A stretch of 64,000 bases of DNA from Drosophila pseudoobscura (taxonomy: Eukaryota > Arthropoda > Insecta > Diptera > Drosophilidae), in assembly GCF_009870125.1 (NCBI RefSeq), contig NC_046683.1:12719001-12783000 (forward strand), written 5' to 3'. The position numbers and the translations under genes were made by a program. Each line of letters opens with the position of its first letter. The first letter of the stretch is position 1. Positions 37,301 through 50,765 of the stretch are shown piece by piece. Below the pieces are notes generated by a model, which had not been told where the DNA came from, did no database searches, and saw nothing but the letters and a program-made list of their open reading frames with translations.

Positions 37301-38940
37301 GTCGAGAAATAGCTCGTAGAAAAAACCGGTATTTTAAAGATACCCAAATCGAAATCTTCGGAAGGCTATATCTTGGACAAATAGGGCCAGATCGGTGAAG
37401 GACCTACTCTCTCAGGATCCTGAGAACCCAGTCGATTTGCAAGACTTTCCCGATCACGGAAAGACATGCCCCGACCAGATCGGCAGCTTTTTAGTCGAGA
37501 AATAGCTCGTAGAAAAAACCGGTATTTTAAAGATACCCAAATCGAAATCTTCGGAAGGCTATATCTTGGACAAATAGGGCCAGATCGGTGAAGGACCTAC
37601 TCTCTCAGGATCCTGAGAACCCAGTCGATTTGCAAGACTTTCCCGATCACGGAAAGACATGCCACGACCAGATCGGCAGCTTTTTAGTCGAGATATAGCT
37701 CGTAGAAAATCAGTATTTCAAAGATACGCAAATCGAAATCTTCGGAAGGCTATATCTTGGACAAATAGGGCCAGATTGGTGAAGGACCTACTCTCTCAGG
37801 ATCCTGAGAACCCAGTCGATTTGCAGGACCTTCCCGATCACGGAAAGACATGCCCCGACCAGATCGGCAGCTTTTTAGTCGAGATATAGCTTGTAGAAAA
37901 AACCAGTATTTCAAAGATACCCAAATCCAAATCTTCGGAAGGCTATATCTTGGACAAATAGGGCCAGATCGGTGAAGGACCTACTCTCTCAGGATCCTGA
38001 GAACCCAGTCGATTTGCAAGACTTTCCCGATCACGGAAAGACATGCCACGACCAGATCGGCAGCTTTTTAGTCGAGATATAGCTCGTAGAAAAAACCAGT
38101 ATTTCAAAGTTACGCAAATCGCAATCTTCGGAAGGCTATATCTTGGACAAATAGGGCCAGATTGGTGAAGGACCTACTCTATCAGGATCCTGAGAACCCA
38201 GTCGATTTGCAGGACTTTCCCGATCACGGAAAGACATGCCCCGACCAGATCGGCAGCTTTTTAGTCGAGATATAGCTTGTAGAAAAAACCAGTATTTCAA
38301 AGATACCCAAATCCAAATCTTCGGAAGGCTATATCTTGGACAAATAGGGCCAGATCGGTGAAGGACCTACTCTCTCAGGATCCTGAGAACCCAGTCGATT
38401 TGCAAGACTTTCCCGATCACGGAAAGACATGCCACGACCAGATCGGCAGCTTTTTAGTCGAGATATAGCTCGTAGAAAAAACCAGTATTTCAAAGATACG
38501 CAAATCGAAATCTTCGGAAGGCTATATCTTGGACAAATAGGGCCAGATTGGTGAAGGACCTACTCTCTCAGGATCCTGAGAACCCAGTCGATTTGCAGGA
38601 CCTTCCCGATCACGGAAAGACATGCCCCGACCAGATCGGCAGCTTTTTAGTCGAGATATAGCTTGTAGAAAAAACCGGTATTTCAAAGATACGCAAATCC
38701 AAATCTTCGGAAGGCTATATCTTGGAGAAATAGGGCCAGATTGGTGAAGGACCTACTCTCTCAGGATCCTGAGAACCCAGTCGATTTGCAGGACTTTCCC
38801 GATCACGGAAAGACATGCCCCGACCAGATCGGCAGCTTTTTAGTCGAGAAATAGCTCGTAGAAAAAACCGGTATTTTAAAGATACCCAAATCGAAATCTT
38901 CGGAAGGCTATATCTTGGACAAATAGGGCCAGATTGTTGA
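34333..38940. repeat. Satellite block 1: ~24 tandem 193-bp (type A) units
   Basis: Head-to-tail copies with an exact 193-base spacing: GGAAAGACATGCC recurs at 34567, 34760, 34953 and 35146. The first unit, at the edge with unique DNA, is the most diverged. Each unit contains TTTTTAGTCGAGATATAGC, GGCTATATCTTGGACAAA and CTCAGGATCCTGAG. A subfamily with GAGAAATAGC and TATTTTAAAGATACCC is clustered at about 35940-37560. A 1156-base segment (six units) repeats, and then a 770-base segment (four units) (35733, 36889, 37659), showing higher-order duplication. Open frames of up to 76 codons are by-products of the repeat. Confidence 0.95.
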
Positions 38941-41900
38941 AGGACCTACTCTTCAGGATCCTAGGAACCCAAACCGTCGATTGGCATCAAAATCTCGACT
39001 TCGAAAATGAGGCCGATTTTTTGAAAATTTAATGATGTAACCATCATGATTTTTTGCGAAAATCGTGAAAAAATTGATGTCCCTTTTTCCAATGGCAGTC
39101 GATTTGCAGGACTTTCCCGATCACGACAAGACATGCCACGCCCTGATCGGTCCATAAATAGTCGAGATATAGCTTGTAGAAAAAACTAGTATTTCAAAGA
39201 TACGCAAGTCCAAATCTTTGAAAGGCTATATCTTGGACAAATAGGGCCAGATCGGTGAAGGACCTACTCTCTCAGGATCCTGAGAACCCAGTCGATTTGC
39301 AGGACTTTCCCGATCACGGAAAGACATGCCCCGAACAGATCGGCAGCTTTTTAGTCGAGATATAGCTTGTAGAAAAAACCAGTATTTCAAAGTTACGCAA
39401 ATCGAAATCTTCGGAAGGCTATATCTTGGACAAATAGGGCCAGATTGGTGAAGGACCTACTCTATCAGGATCCTGAGAACCCAGTCGATTTGCAGGACTT
39501 TCCCGATCACGGAAAGACATGCCCCGACCAGATCGGCAGCTTTTTAGTCGAGATATAGCTCGTAGAAAAAACCGGTATTTCAAAGATACGCAAATCCAAA
39601 TCTTCGGAAGGCTATATCTTGGACAAATAGGGCCAGATTGGTGAAGGACCTACTCTCTCAGGATCCTGAGAACCCAGTCGATTTGCAGGACTTTCCCGAT
39701 CACGGAAAGACATGCCCCGACCAGATCGGCAGCTTTTTAGTCGAGATATAGCTCGTAGAAAAAACCGGTATTTCAAAGATACCCAAATCGAAATCTTCGG
39801 AAGGCTATATCTTGGACAAATAGGGCCAGATTGTTGAAGGACCTACTCTCTCAGGATCCTAGGAACTTAACCCGTCGATTGGCATCAAAATCTCGACTTC
39901 GAAAATGAGCCCGATTTTTTGAAAATTTAATGATGTAACCATCATGATTTTTTGCGAAAATCGTGAAAAAATTGATGTCCTTTTTTCCAATGGCAGTCGA
40001 TTTGCAGGACTTTCCCGATCACGGAAAGACATGCCCCGACCAGATCGGCAGCTTTTTAGTCGAGATATAGCTTGTAGAAAAAACTAGTATTTCAAAGATA
40101 CGCAAGTCCAAATCTTTGAAAGGCTATATCTTGGACAAATAGGGCCAGATCGGTGAAGGACCTACTCTCTCAGGATCCTGAGAACCCAGTCGATTTGCAG
40201 GACTTTCCCGATCACGGAAAGACATGCCCCGACCAGATCGGCAGCTTTTTAGTCGAGATATAGCTTTTAGAAAAAACCAGTATTTCAAAGATACGCAAAT
40301 CCAAATCTTCGGAAGACTATATCTTGGACAAATAGGGCCAGATCGGTGAAGGGCCTACTCTCTCAGGATCCTAGGAACCCAAACCGTCGATTGGCATCAA
40401 AATCTCGACTTCGAAAATGAGGCCGATTTTTTGAAAATTTAATGATACGCAAATCGAAATCTTCGGAAGGCTATATCTTGGACAAATAGGGCCAGATTGG
40501 TGAAGGACCTACTCTCTCAGGATCCTAGGAACCCAACCCGTCGATTGGCATCAAAATCTCGACTTCGAAAATGAGGCCGATTTTTTGAAAATTTAATGAT
40601 GTAACCATCATGATTTTTTGCGAAAATCGTGAAAAAATTGATGTCCTTTTTTCCAATGGCAGTCGATTTGCAGGACTTTCCCGATCACGACAAGACATGC
40701 CACGCCCTGATCGGTCCATAAATAGTCGAGATATAGCTTGTAGAAAAAACTAGTATTTCAAAGATACGCAAGTCCAAATCTTTGAAAGGCTATATCTTGG
40801 ACAAATAGGGCCAGATCGGTGAAGGACCTACTCTCTCAGGATCCTGAGAACCCAGTCGATTTGCAGGACTTTCCCGATCACGGAAAGACATGCCCCGACC
40901 AGATCGGCAGCTTTTTAGTCGAGATATAGCTTGTAGAAAAAACCAGTATTTCAAAGAAACGCAAATCCAAATCTTCGGAAGGCTATATCTTGGACAAATA
41001 GGGCCAGATCCGTGAAGGAACTACTCTCTCAGGATCCTAGGAACCCAAACCGTCGATTGTCATCAAAATCTCGACTTCGAAAATGAGGCCGATTTTTTGA
41101 AAATTTTATGATGTAACCATCATGATTTTTTGCGAAAATCGTGAAAAAATTGATGTCCTTTTTTCCAATGGCAGTCGATTTGCAGGACTTTCCCGATCAC
41201 GACAAGAGATGCCACGCACTGATCGGTCCATAAATAGTCGAGATATAGCTTGTAGAAAAAACTAGTATTTCAAAGATACGCAAGTCCAAATCTTTGAAGG
41301 GCTATATCTTGGACAAATAGGGCCAGATCGGTGAAGGACCTACTCTCTCAGGATCCTGAGAACCCAGTCGATTTGCAGGACTTTCCCGATCACGGAAAGA
41401 CATGCCCCGACCAGATCGGCAGCTTTTTAGTCGAGATATAGCTCGTAGAAAAAACCAGTATTTCAAAGATACGCAAATCCAAATCTTCGGAAGGCTATAT
41501 CTTGGACAAATAGGGCCAGATTGGTGAAGGACCTACTCTCTCAGGATCCTGAGAACCCAGTCGATTTGCAGGACTTTCCCGATCACGGAAAGACATGCCC
41601 CGACCAGATCGGCAGCTTTTTAGTCGAGATATAGCTTTTAGAAAAAACCAGTATTTCAAAGATACGCAAATCCAAATCTTCGGAAGACTATATCTTGGAC
41701 AAATAGGGCCAGATCGGTGAAGGACCTACTCTCTCAGGATCCTAGGAACCCAAACCGTCGATTGGCATCAAAATCTCGACTTCGAAAATGAGGCCGATTT
41801 TTTGAAAATTTAATGATACGCAAATCGAAATCTTCGGAAGGCTATATCTTGGACAAATAGGGCCAGATTGGTGAAGGACCTACTCTCTCAGGATCCTAGG

Positions 41901-44900
41901 AACCCAACCCGTCGATTGGCATCAAAATCTCGACTTCGAAAATGAGGCCGATTTTTTGAAAATTTAATGATGTAACCATCATGATTTTTTGCGAAAATCG
42001 TGAAAAAATTGATGTCCTTTTTTCCAATGGCAGTCGTTTTGCAGGACTTTCCCGATCACGGAAAGACATGCCTCGACCAGATCGGCAGCTTTTTAGTCGA
42101 GATATAGCTTGTAGAAAAAACCAGTATTTCAAAGATACGCAAATCCAAATCTTCGGAAGGCTATATCTTGGACAAATAGGGCCAGATTGGTGAAGGACCT
42201 ACTCTCTCAGGATCCCAGGAACCCAAACCGTCGATTGGCATCAAAATCTCGACTTCGAAAATGAGGCCGATTTTTTGAAAATTTAATGATGTAACCATCA
42301 TGATTTTTTGCGAAAATCGTGAAAAAATTGATGTCCTTTTTTCCAATGGCAGTCGATTTGCAGGACTTTCCCGATCACGGAAAGACATGCCTCGACCAGA
42401 TCGGCAGCTTTTTAGTCGAGATATAGCTTGTAGAAAAAACCAGTATTTCAAAGATACGCAAATCCAAATTTTCGGAAGGCTATATCTTGGACAAATAGGG
42501 CCAGATCGGCGAAGGACCTACTCTCTCAGGATCCTAGGAACCCAAACCGTCGATTGGCATCAAAATCTCGACTTCGAAAATGAGGCCGATTTTTTGAAAA
42601 TTTAATGATGTAACCATCATGATTTTTTGCGAAAATCGTGAAAAAATTGATGTCCTTTTTTCCAATGGCAGTCGATTTGCAGGACTTTCCCGATCACGGA
42701 AAGACATGCCCCGACCAGATCGGCAGCTTTTTAGTCGAGATATAGCTCGTAGAAAAAACCGGTATTTCAAAGATACGCAAATCCAAATCTTCGGAAGGCT
42801 ATATCTTGGACAAATAGGGCCAGATTGGTGAAGGACCTACTCTCTCAGGATCCTGAGAACCCAGTCGATTTGCAGGACTTTCCCGATCACGGAAAGACAT
42901 GCCCCGACCAGATCGGCAGCTTTTTAGTCGAGATATAGCTTGTAGAAAAAACCAGTATTTCAAAGATACGCAAATCCAAATCTTCGGTAGGCTATATCTT
43001 GGACAAATAGGGCCAGATCGGTGAAGGACCTACTCTCTCAGGATCCTGAGAACCCAGTCGATTTGCATGACTTTCCCGATCACGGAAAGACATGCCACGA
43101 CCAGATCGGCAGCTTTTTAGTCGAGATATAGCTCGTAGAAAAAACCAGTATTTCAAAGATACGCAAATCCAAATCTTCGGAAGGCTATATCTTGGACAAA
43201 TAGGGCCAGATCGGTGAAGGACCTACTCTCTCAGGATCCCAGGAACCCAAACCGTCGATTGGCATCAAAATCTCGACTTCGAAAATGAGGCCGATTTTTT
43301 GAAAATTTAATGATGTAACCATCATGATTTTTTGCGAAAATCGTGAAAAAATTGATGTCCTTTTTTCCAATGGCAGTCGATTTGCAGAACTTTCCCGATC
43401 ACGACAAGACATGCCACGCCCTGATCGGTCCATAAATAGTCGAGATATAGCTTGTAGAAAAAACTAGTATTTCAAAGATACGCAAGTCCAAATCTTTGAA
43501 AGGCTATATCTTGGACAAATAGGGCCAGATCGGTGAAGGACCTACTCACTCAGGATCCTGAGAACCCAGTCGATTTGCAGGACTTTCCCGATCACGGAAA
43601 GACATGCCCCGACCAGATCGGCAGCTTTTTAGTCGAGATATAGCTCGTAGAAAAAACCAGTATTTCAAAGATACGCAAATCCAAATCTTCGGAAGACTAT
43701 ATCTTGGACAAATAGGGCCAGATCGGTGAAGGACCTACTCTCTCAGGATCCTAGGAACCCAAACCGTCGATTGGCATCAAAATCTCGACTTCGAAAATGA
43801 GGCCGATTTTTTGAAAATTTAATGATGTAACCATCATGATTTTTTGCGAAAATCGTGAAAAAATTGATGTCCCTTTTTCCAATGGCAGTCGATTTGCAGG
43901 ACTTTCCCGATCACGACAAGACATGCCACGCCCTGATCGGTCCATAAATAGTCGAGATATAGCTTGTAGAAAAAACTAGTATTTCAAAGATACGCAAGTC
44001 CAAATCTTTGGAAGGCTATATCTTGGACAAATAGGGCCAGATCGGCGAAGGACCTACTCTCTCAGGATCCTAGGAACCCAACCCGTCGATTGGCATCAAA
44101 ATCTCGACTTCGAAAATGAGGCCGATTTTTTGAAAATTTAATGATGTAACCATCATGATTTTTTGCGAAAATCGTGAAAAAATTGATGTCCCTTTTTCCA
44201 ATGGCAGTCGATTTGCAGGACTTTCCCGATCACGACAAGACATGCCACGCCCTGATCGGTCCATAAATAGTCGAGATATAGCTTGTAGAAAAAACTAGTA
44301 TTTCAAAGATACGCAAGTCCAAATCTTTGAAAGGCTATATCTTGGACAAATAGGGCCAGATCGGTGAAGGACCTACTCACTCAGGATCCTGAGAACCCAG
44401 TCGATTTGCAGGACTTTCCCGATCACGGAAAGACATGCCCCGACCAGATCGGCAGCTTTTTAGTCGAGATATAGCTCGTAGAAAAAACCAGTATTTCAAA
44501 GATACGCAAATCCAAATCTTCGGAAGACTATATCTTGGACAAATAGGGCCAGATCGGTGAAGGACCTACTCTCTCAGGATCCTAGGAACCCAAACCGTCG
44601 ATTGGCATCAAAATCTCGACTTCGAAAATGAGGCCGATTTTTTGAAAATTTAATGATGTAACCATCATGATTTTTTGCGAAAATCGTGAAAAAATTGATG
44701 TCCCTTTTTCCAATGGCAGTCGATTTGCAGGACTTTCCCGATCACGACAAGACATGCCACGCCCTGATCGGTCCATAAATAGTCGAGATATAGCTTGTAG
44801 AAAAAACTAGTATTTCAAAGATACGCAAGTCCAAATCTTTGGAAGGCTATATCTTGGACAAATAGGGCCAGATCGGCGAAGGACCTACTCTCTCAGGATC

Positions 44901-47569
44901 CTAGGAACCCAACCCGTCGATTGGCATCAAAATCTCGACTTCGAAAATGAGGCCGATTTTTTGAAAATTTAATGATGTAACCATCATGATTTTTTGCGAA
45001 AATCGTGAAAAAATTGATGTCCCTTTTTCCAATGGCAGTCGATTTGCAGGACTTTCCCGATCACGACAAGACATGCCACGCCCTGATCGGTCCATAAATA
45101 GTCGAGATATAGCTTGTAGAAAAAACTAGTATTTCAAAGATACGCAAGTCCAAATCTTTGGAAGGCTATATCTTGGACAAATAGGGCCAGATCGGCGAAG
45201 GACCTACTCTCTCAGGATCCTAGGAACCCAACCCGTCGATTGGCATCAAAATCTCGACTTCGAAAATGAGGCCGATTTTTTGAAAATTTAATGATGTAAC
45301 CATCATGATTTTTTGCGAAAATCGTGAAAAAATTGATGTCCCTTTTTCCAATGGCAGTCGATTTGCAGGACTTTCCCGATCACGACAAGACATGCCACGC
45401 CCTGATCGGTCCATAAATAGTCGAGATATAGCTTGTAGAAAAAACCAGTATTTCAAAGATACGCAAGTCCAAATCTTTGAAAAGCTATATCTTGGACAAA
45501 TAGGGCCAGATCGGTGAAGGACCTACTCTCTCAGGATCCTGAGAACCCAGTCGATTTGCAGGACTTTCCCGATCACGGAAAGACATGCCCCGACCAGATC
45601 GGCAGCTTTTTAGTCGAGATATAGCTCGTAGAAAAAACCAGTATTTCAAAGATACGCAAATCCAAATCTTTGAAAGGCTATATCTTGGACAAATAGGGCC
45701 ATATCGGCGAAGGACCTACTCTCTCAGGATCCTAGGAACCCAAACCGTCGATTGGCATCGAAATCTCGACTTCGAAAATGAGGCCGATTTTTTGAAAATT
45801 TAATGATGTAACCATCATGATTTTTTGCGAAAATCGTGAAAAAATTGATGTCCCTTTTTCCAATGGCAGTCGATTTGCAGGACTTTCCCGATCACGACAA
45901 GACATGCCACGCCCTGATCGGTCCATAAATAGTCGAGATATAGCTTGTAGACAAAACCAGTATTTCAAAGATACGCAAATCCAAATCTTCGGAAGGCTAT
46001 ATCTTGGACAAATAGGGCCAGATTGGTGAAGGACCTACTCTCTCAGGATCCTGAGAACCCAGTCGATTTGCAGGACTTTCCCGATCACGGAAAGACATGC
46101 CCCGACCAGATCGGCAGCTTTTTAGTCGAGATATAGCTCGTAGAAAAAACCAGTATTTCAAAGATACGCAAATCCTAATCTTCGGAAGGCTATATCTTGG
46201 ACAAATAGGGCCAGATCGGTGAAGGACCTACTCTCTCAGGATCCTAGGAACCCAAACCGTCGATTGGCATCAAAATCTCGACTTCGAAAATGAGGCCGAT
46301 TTTTTGAAAATTTAATGATGTAACCATCATGATTTTTTGCGAAAATCGTGAAAAAATTGATGTCCTTTTTTCCAATGGCAGTCGTTTTGCAGGACTTTCC
46401 CGATCACGGAAAGACATGCCTCGACCAGATCGGCAGCTTTTTAGTCGAGATATAGCTTGTAGAAAAAACCAGTATTTCAAAGATACGCAAATCCAAATCT
46501 TCGGAAGGCTATATCTTGGACAAATAGGGCCAGATTGGTGAAGGACCTACTCTCTCAGGATCCTGAGAACCCAGTCGATTTGCAGGACTTTCCCGATCAC
46601 GGAAAGACATGCCCCGACCAGATCGGCAGCTTTTTAGTCGAGATATAGCTCGTAGAAAAAACCAGTATTTCAAAGATACGCAAATCCAAATCTTTGAAAG
46701 GCTATATCTTGGACAAATAGGGCCATATCGGCGAAGGACCTACTCTCTCAGGATCCTAGGAACCCAAACCGTCGATTGGCATCGAAATCTCGACTTCGAA
46801 AATGAGGCCGATTTTTTGAAAATTTAATGATACGCAAATCGAAATCTTCGGAAGGCTATATCTTGGACAAATAGGGCCAGATTGGTGAAGGACCTACTCT
46901 CTCAGGATCCTAGGAACCCAACCCGTCGATTGGCATCAAAATCTCGACTTCGAAAATGAGGCCGATTTTTTGAAAATTTAATGATGTAACCATCATGATT
47001 TTTTGCGAAAATCGTGAAAAAATTGATGTCCTTTTTTCCAATGGCAGTCGATTTGCAGGACTTTCCCGATCACGGAAAGACATGCCCCGACCAGATCGGC
47101 AGCTTTTTAGTCGAGATATAGCTTGTAGAAATAACCGGTATTTCAAAGATACGCAAATCCAAATCTTCGGAAGGCTATATCTTGGACAAATAGGGCCAGA
47201 TCGGTGAAGGACCTACTCTCTCAGGATCCTAGGAACCCAAACCGTCGATTGGCATCAAAATCTCGACTTCGAAAATGAGGCCGATTTTTTGAAAATTTAA
47301 TTATGTAACCATCATGATTTTTTGCGAAAATCGTGAAAAAATTGATGTCCTTTTTTCCAATGGCAGTCGATTTGCAGGACTTTCCCGATCACGGAAAGAC
47401 ATGCCCCGACCAGATCGGCAGCTTTTTAGTCGAGATATAGCTTGTAGAAATAACCGGTATTTCAAAGATACGCAAATCCAAATCTTCGGAAGGCTATATC
47501 TTGGACAAATAGGGCCAGATCGGTGAAGGACCTACTCTCTCAGGATCCTGAGAACCTAGTCGATTTGCA
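38941..47569. repeat. Satellite block 2: mixed 193-bp (A) and 319-bp (B) units
   Basis: Type B equals type A with 126 extra bases after GGATCCTAGGAACCCA. The extra part has CGACTTCGAAAATGAG, ATGATGTAACCATCAT and GATTTTTTGCGAAAATC before returning to AGTCGATTTGC. B units occur near 38961, 39870, 40380, 40525, 41045, 41755, 41896, 42220, 42534, 43240, 43751, 44070, 44582, 44901, 45220, 45740, 46244, 46750, 46910 and 47230. An 831-base segment (B plus B plus A) is duplicated (43751 to 44582, 44070 to 44901). Three B units share one internal recombinant junction (AATTTAATGATACGC). Confidence 0.95.
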
Positions 47570-50500
47570 GGACCTTCCCGATCACGGAAAGACATGCCCC
47601 GACCAGATCGGCAGCTTTTTAGTCGAGATATAGCTTGTAGAAATAACCGGTATTTCAAAGATACGCAAATCCAAATCTTCGGAAGGCTATATCTTGGACA
47701 AATAGGGCCAGATCGGTGAAGGACCTACTCTCTCAGGATCCTGAGAATCTAGTCGATTTGCAGGACCTTCCCGATCACGGAAAGACATGCCCCGACCAGA
47801 TCGGCAGCTTTTTAGTCGAGATATAGCTTGTAGAAATAACCGGTATTTCAAAGATACGCAAATCCAAATCTTCGGAAGGCTATATCTTGGACAAATAGGG
47901 CCAGATCGGTGAAGGACCTACTCTCTCAGGATCCTGAGAACCTAGTCGATTTGCAGGACCTTCCCGATCACGGAAAGACATGCCCCGACCAGATCGGCAG
48001 CTTTTTAGTCGAGATATAGCTCGTAGAAAAAACCGGTATTTCAAAGATACGCAAATCCAAATCTTCGGAAGGCTATATCTTGGACAAATAGGGCCAGATT
48101 GGTGAAGGACCTACTCTCTCAGGATCCTGAGAACCCAGTCGATTTGCAGGACTTTCCCGATCACGGAAAGACATGCCCCGACCAGATCGGCAGCTTTTTA
48201 GTCGAGATATAGCTTGTAGAAATAACCGGTATTTCAAAGATACGCAAATCCAAATCTTCGGAAGGCTATATCTTGGACAAATAGGGCCAGATCGGTGAAG
48301 GACCTACTCTCTCAGGATCCTGAGAACCTAGTCGATTTGCAGGACTTTCCCGATCACGACAAGACATGCCACGCCCTGATCGGTCCATAAATAGTCGAGA
48401 TATAGCTTGTAGAAAAAACTAGTATTTCAAAGATACGCAAGTCCAAATCTTTGAAAGGCTATATCTTGGACAAATAGGGCCAGATCGGTGAAGGACCTAC
48501 TCTCTCAGGATCCTGAGAACCTAGTCGATTTGCAGGACCTTCCCGATCACGGAAAGACATGCCCCGACCAGATCGGCAGCTTTTTAGTCGAGATATAGCT
48601 TGTAGAAATAACCGGTATTTCAAAGATACGCAAATCCAAATCTTCGGAAGGCTATATCTTGGACAAATAGGGCCAGATCGGTGAAGGACCTACTCTCTCA
48701 GGATCCTGAGAACCTAGTCGATTTGCAGGACCTTCCCGATCACGGAAAGACATGCCCCGACCAGATCGGCAGCTTTTTAGTCGAGATATAGCTTGTAGAA
48801 ATAACCGGTATTTCAAAGATACGCAAATCCAAATCTTCGGAAGGCTATATCTTGGACAAATAGGGCCAGATCGGTGAAGGACCTACTCTCTCAGGATCCT
48901 GAGAACCTAGTCGATTTGCAGGACTTTCCCGATCACGACAAGACATGCCACGCCCTGATCGGTCCATAAATAGTCGAGATATAGCTTGTAGAAAAAACTA
49001 GTATTTCAAAGATACGCAAGTCCAAATCTTTGAAAGGCTATATCTTGGACAAATAGGGCCAGATCGGTGAAGGACCTACTCTGTCAGGATCCTGAGAACC
49101 CAGTCGATTTGCAGGACTTTCCCGATCACGGAAAGACATGCCCCGACCAGATCGGCAGCTTTTTAGTCGAGATATAGCTCGTAGAAAAAACCAGTATTTC
49201 AAAGATACGCAAATCGAAATCTTCGGAAGGCTATATCTTGGACAAATAGGGCCAGATCGGTGAAGGACCTACTCTCTCAGGATCCTAGGAACCCAAACCG
49301 TCGATTGGCATCAAAATCTCGACTTCGAAAATGAGGCCGATTTTTTGAAAATTTAATGATGTAACCATCATGATTTTTTGCGAAAATCGTGAAAAAATTG
49401 ATGTCCTTTTTTCCAATGGCAGTCGATTTGCAGGACTTTCCCGATCACGGAAAGACATGCCCCGACCAGATCGGCAGCTTTTTAGTCGAGATATAGCTCG
49501 TAGAAAAAACCGGTATTTCAAAGATACGCAAATCCAAATCTTCGGAAGGCTATATCTTGGACAAATAGGGCCAGATTGGTGAAGGACCTACTCTCTCAGG
49601 ATCCTGAGAACCCAGTCGATTTGCAGGACTTTCCCGATCACGGAAAGACATGCCCCGACCAGATCGGCAGCTTTTTAGTCGAGATATAGCTTGTAGAAAT
49701 AACCGGTATTTCAAAGATACGCAAATCCAAATCTTCGGAAGGCTATATCTTGGACAAATAGGGCCAGATCGGTGAAGGACCTACTCTCTCAGGATCCTGA
49801 GAACCTAGTCGATTTGCAGGACCTTCCCGATCACGGAAAGACATGCCCCGACCAGATCGGCAGCTTTTTAGTCGAGATATAGCTTGTAGAAATAACCGGT
49901 ATTTCAAAGATACGCAAATCCAAATCTTCGGAAGGCTATATCTTGGACAAATAGGGCCAGATCGGTGAAGGACCTACTCTCTCAGGATCCTGAGAACCTA
50001 GTCGATTTGCAGGACCTTCCCGATCACGGAAAGACATGCCCCGACCAGATCGGCAGCTTTTTAGTCGAGATATAGCTTGTAGAAATAACCGGTATTTCAA
50101 AGATACGCAAATCCAAATCTTCGGAAGGCTATATCTTGGACAAATAGGGCCAGATCGGTGAAGGACCTACTCTCTCAGGATCCTGAGAACCTAGTCGATT
50201 TGCAGGACCTTCCCGATCACGGAAAGACATGCCCCGACCAGATCGGCAGCTTTTTAGTCGAGATATAGCTCGTAGAAAAAACCGGTATTTCAAAGATACG
50301 CAAATCCAAATCTTCGGAAGGCTATATCTTGGACAAATAGGGCCAGATTGGTGAAGGACCTACTCTCTCAGGATCCTGAGAACCCAGTCGATTTGCAGGA
50401 CTTTCCCGATCACGGAAAGACATGCCCCGACCAGATCGGCAGCTTTTTAGTCGAGATATAGCTTGTAGAAATAACCGGTATTTCAAAGATACGCAAATCC

Positions 50501-50765
50501 AAATCTTCGGAAGGCTATATCTTGGACAAATAGGGCCAGATCGGTGAAGGACCTACTCTCTCAGGATCCTGAGAACCTAGTCGATTTGCAGGACCTTCCC
50601 GATCACGGAAAGACATGCCCCGACCAGATCGGCAGCTTTTTAGTCGAGATATAGCTCGTAGAAAAAACCAGTATTTCAAAGATACGCAAATCCAAATCTT
50701 CGGAAGGCTATATCTTGGACAAATAGGGCCAGATCGGTGAAGGACCTACTCTCTCAGGATCCTAG
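47570..50765. repeat. Satellite block 3: locally homogenised A variant
   Basis: Mostly type A units with the private variant TAGAAATAACCGG (about eleven copies between 47130 and 50480, absent from block 1) and GAACCTAGTCG. One B unit lies near 49285. The clustering of a variant indicates local unequal exchange or conversion. The block ends in a B-type junction (GGATCCTAGGAACCC) where the terminal exon fragment begins. Confidence 0.93.

Noticed and set aside
34333..50765. CRISPR array
   Set aside because: The repeats are 193/319-bp contiguous monomers without spacers, in a fly genome.
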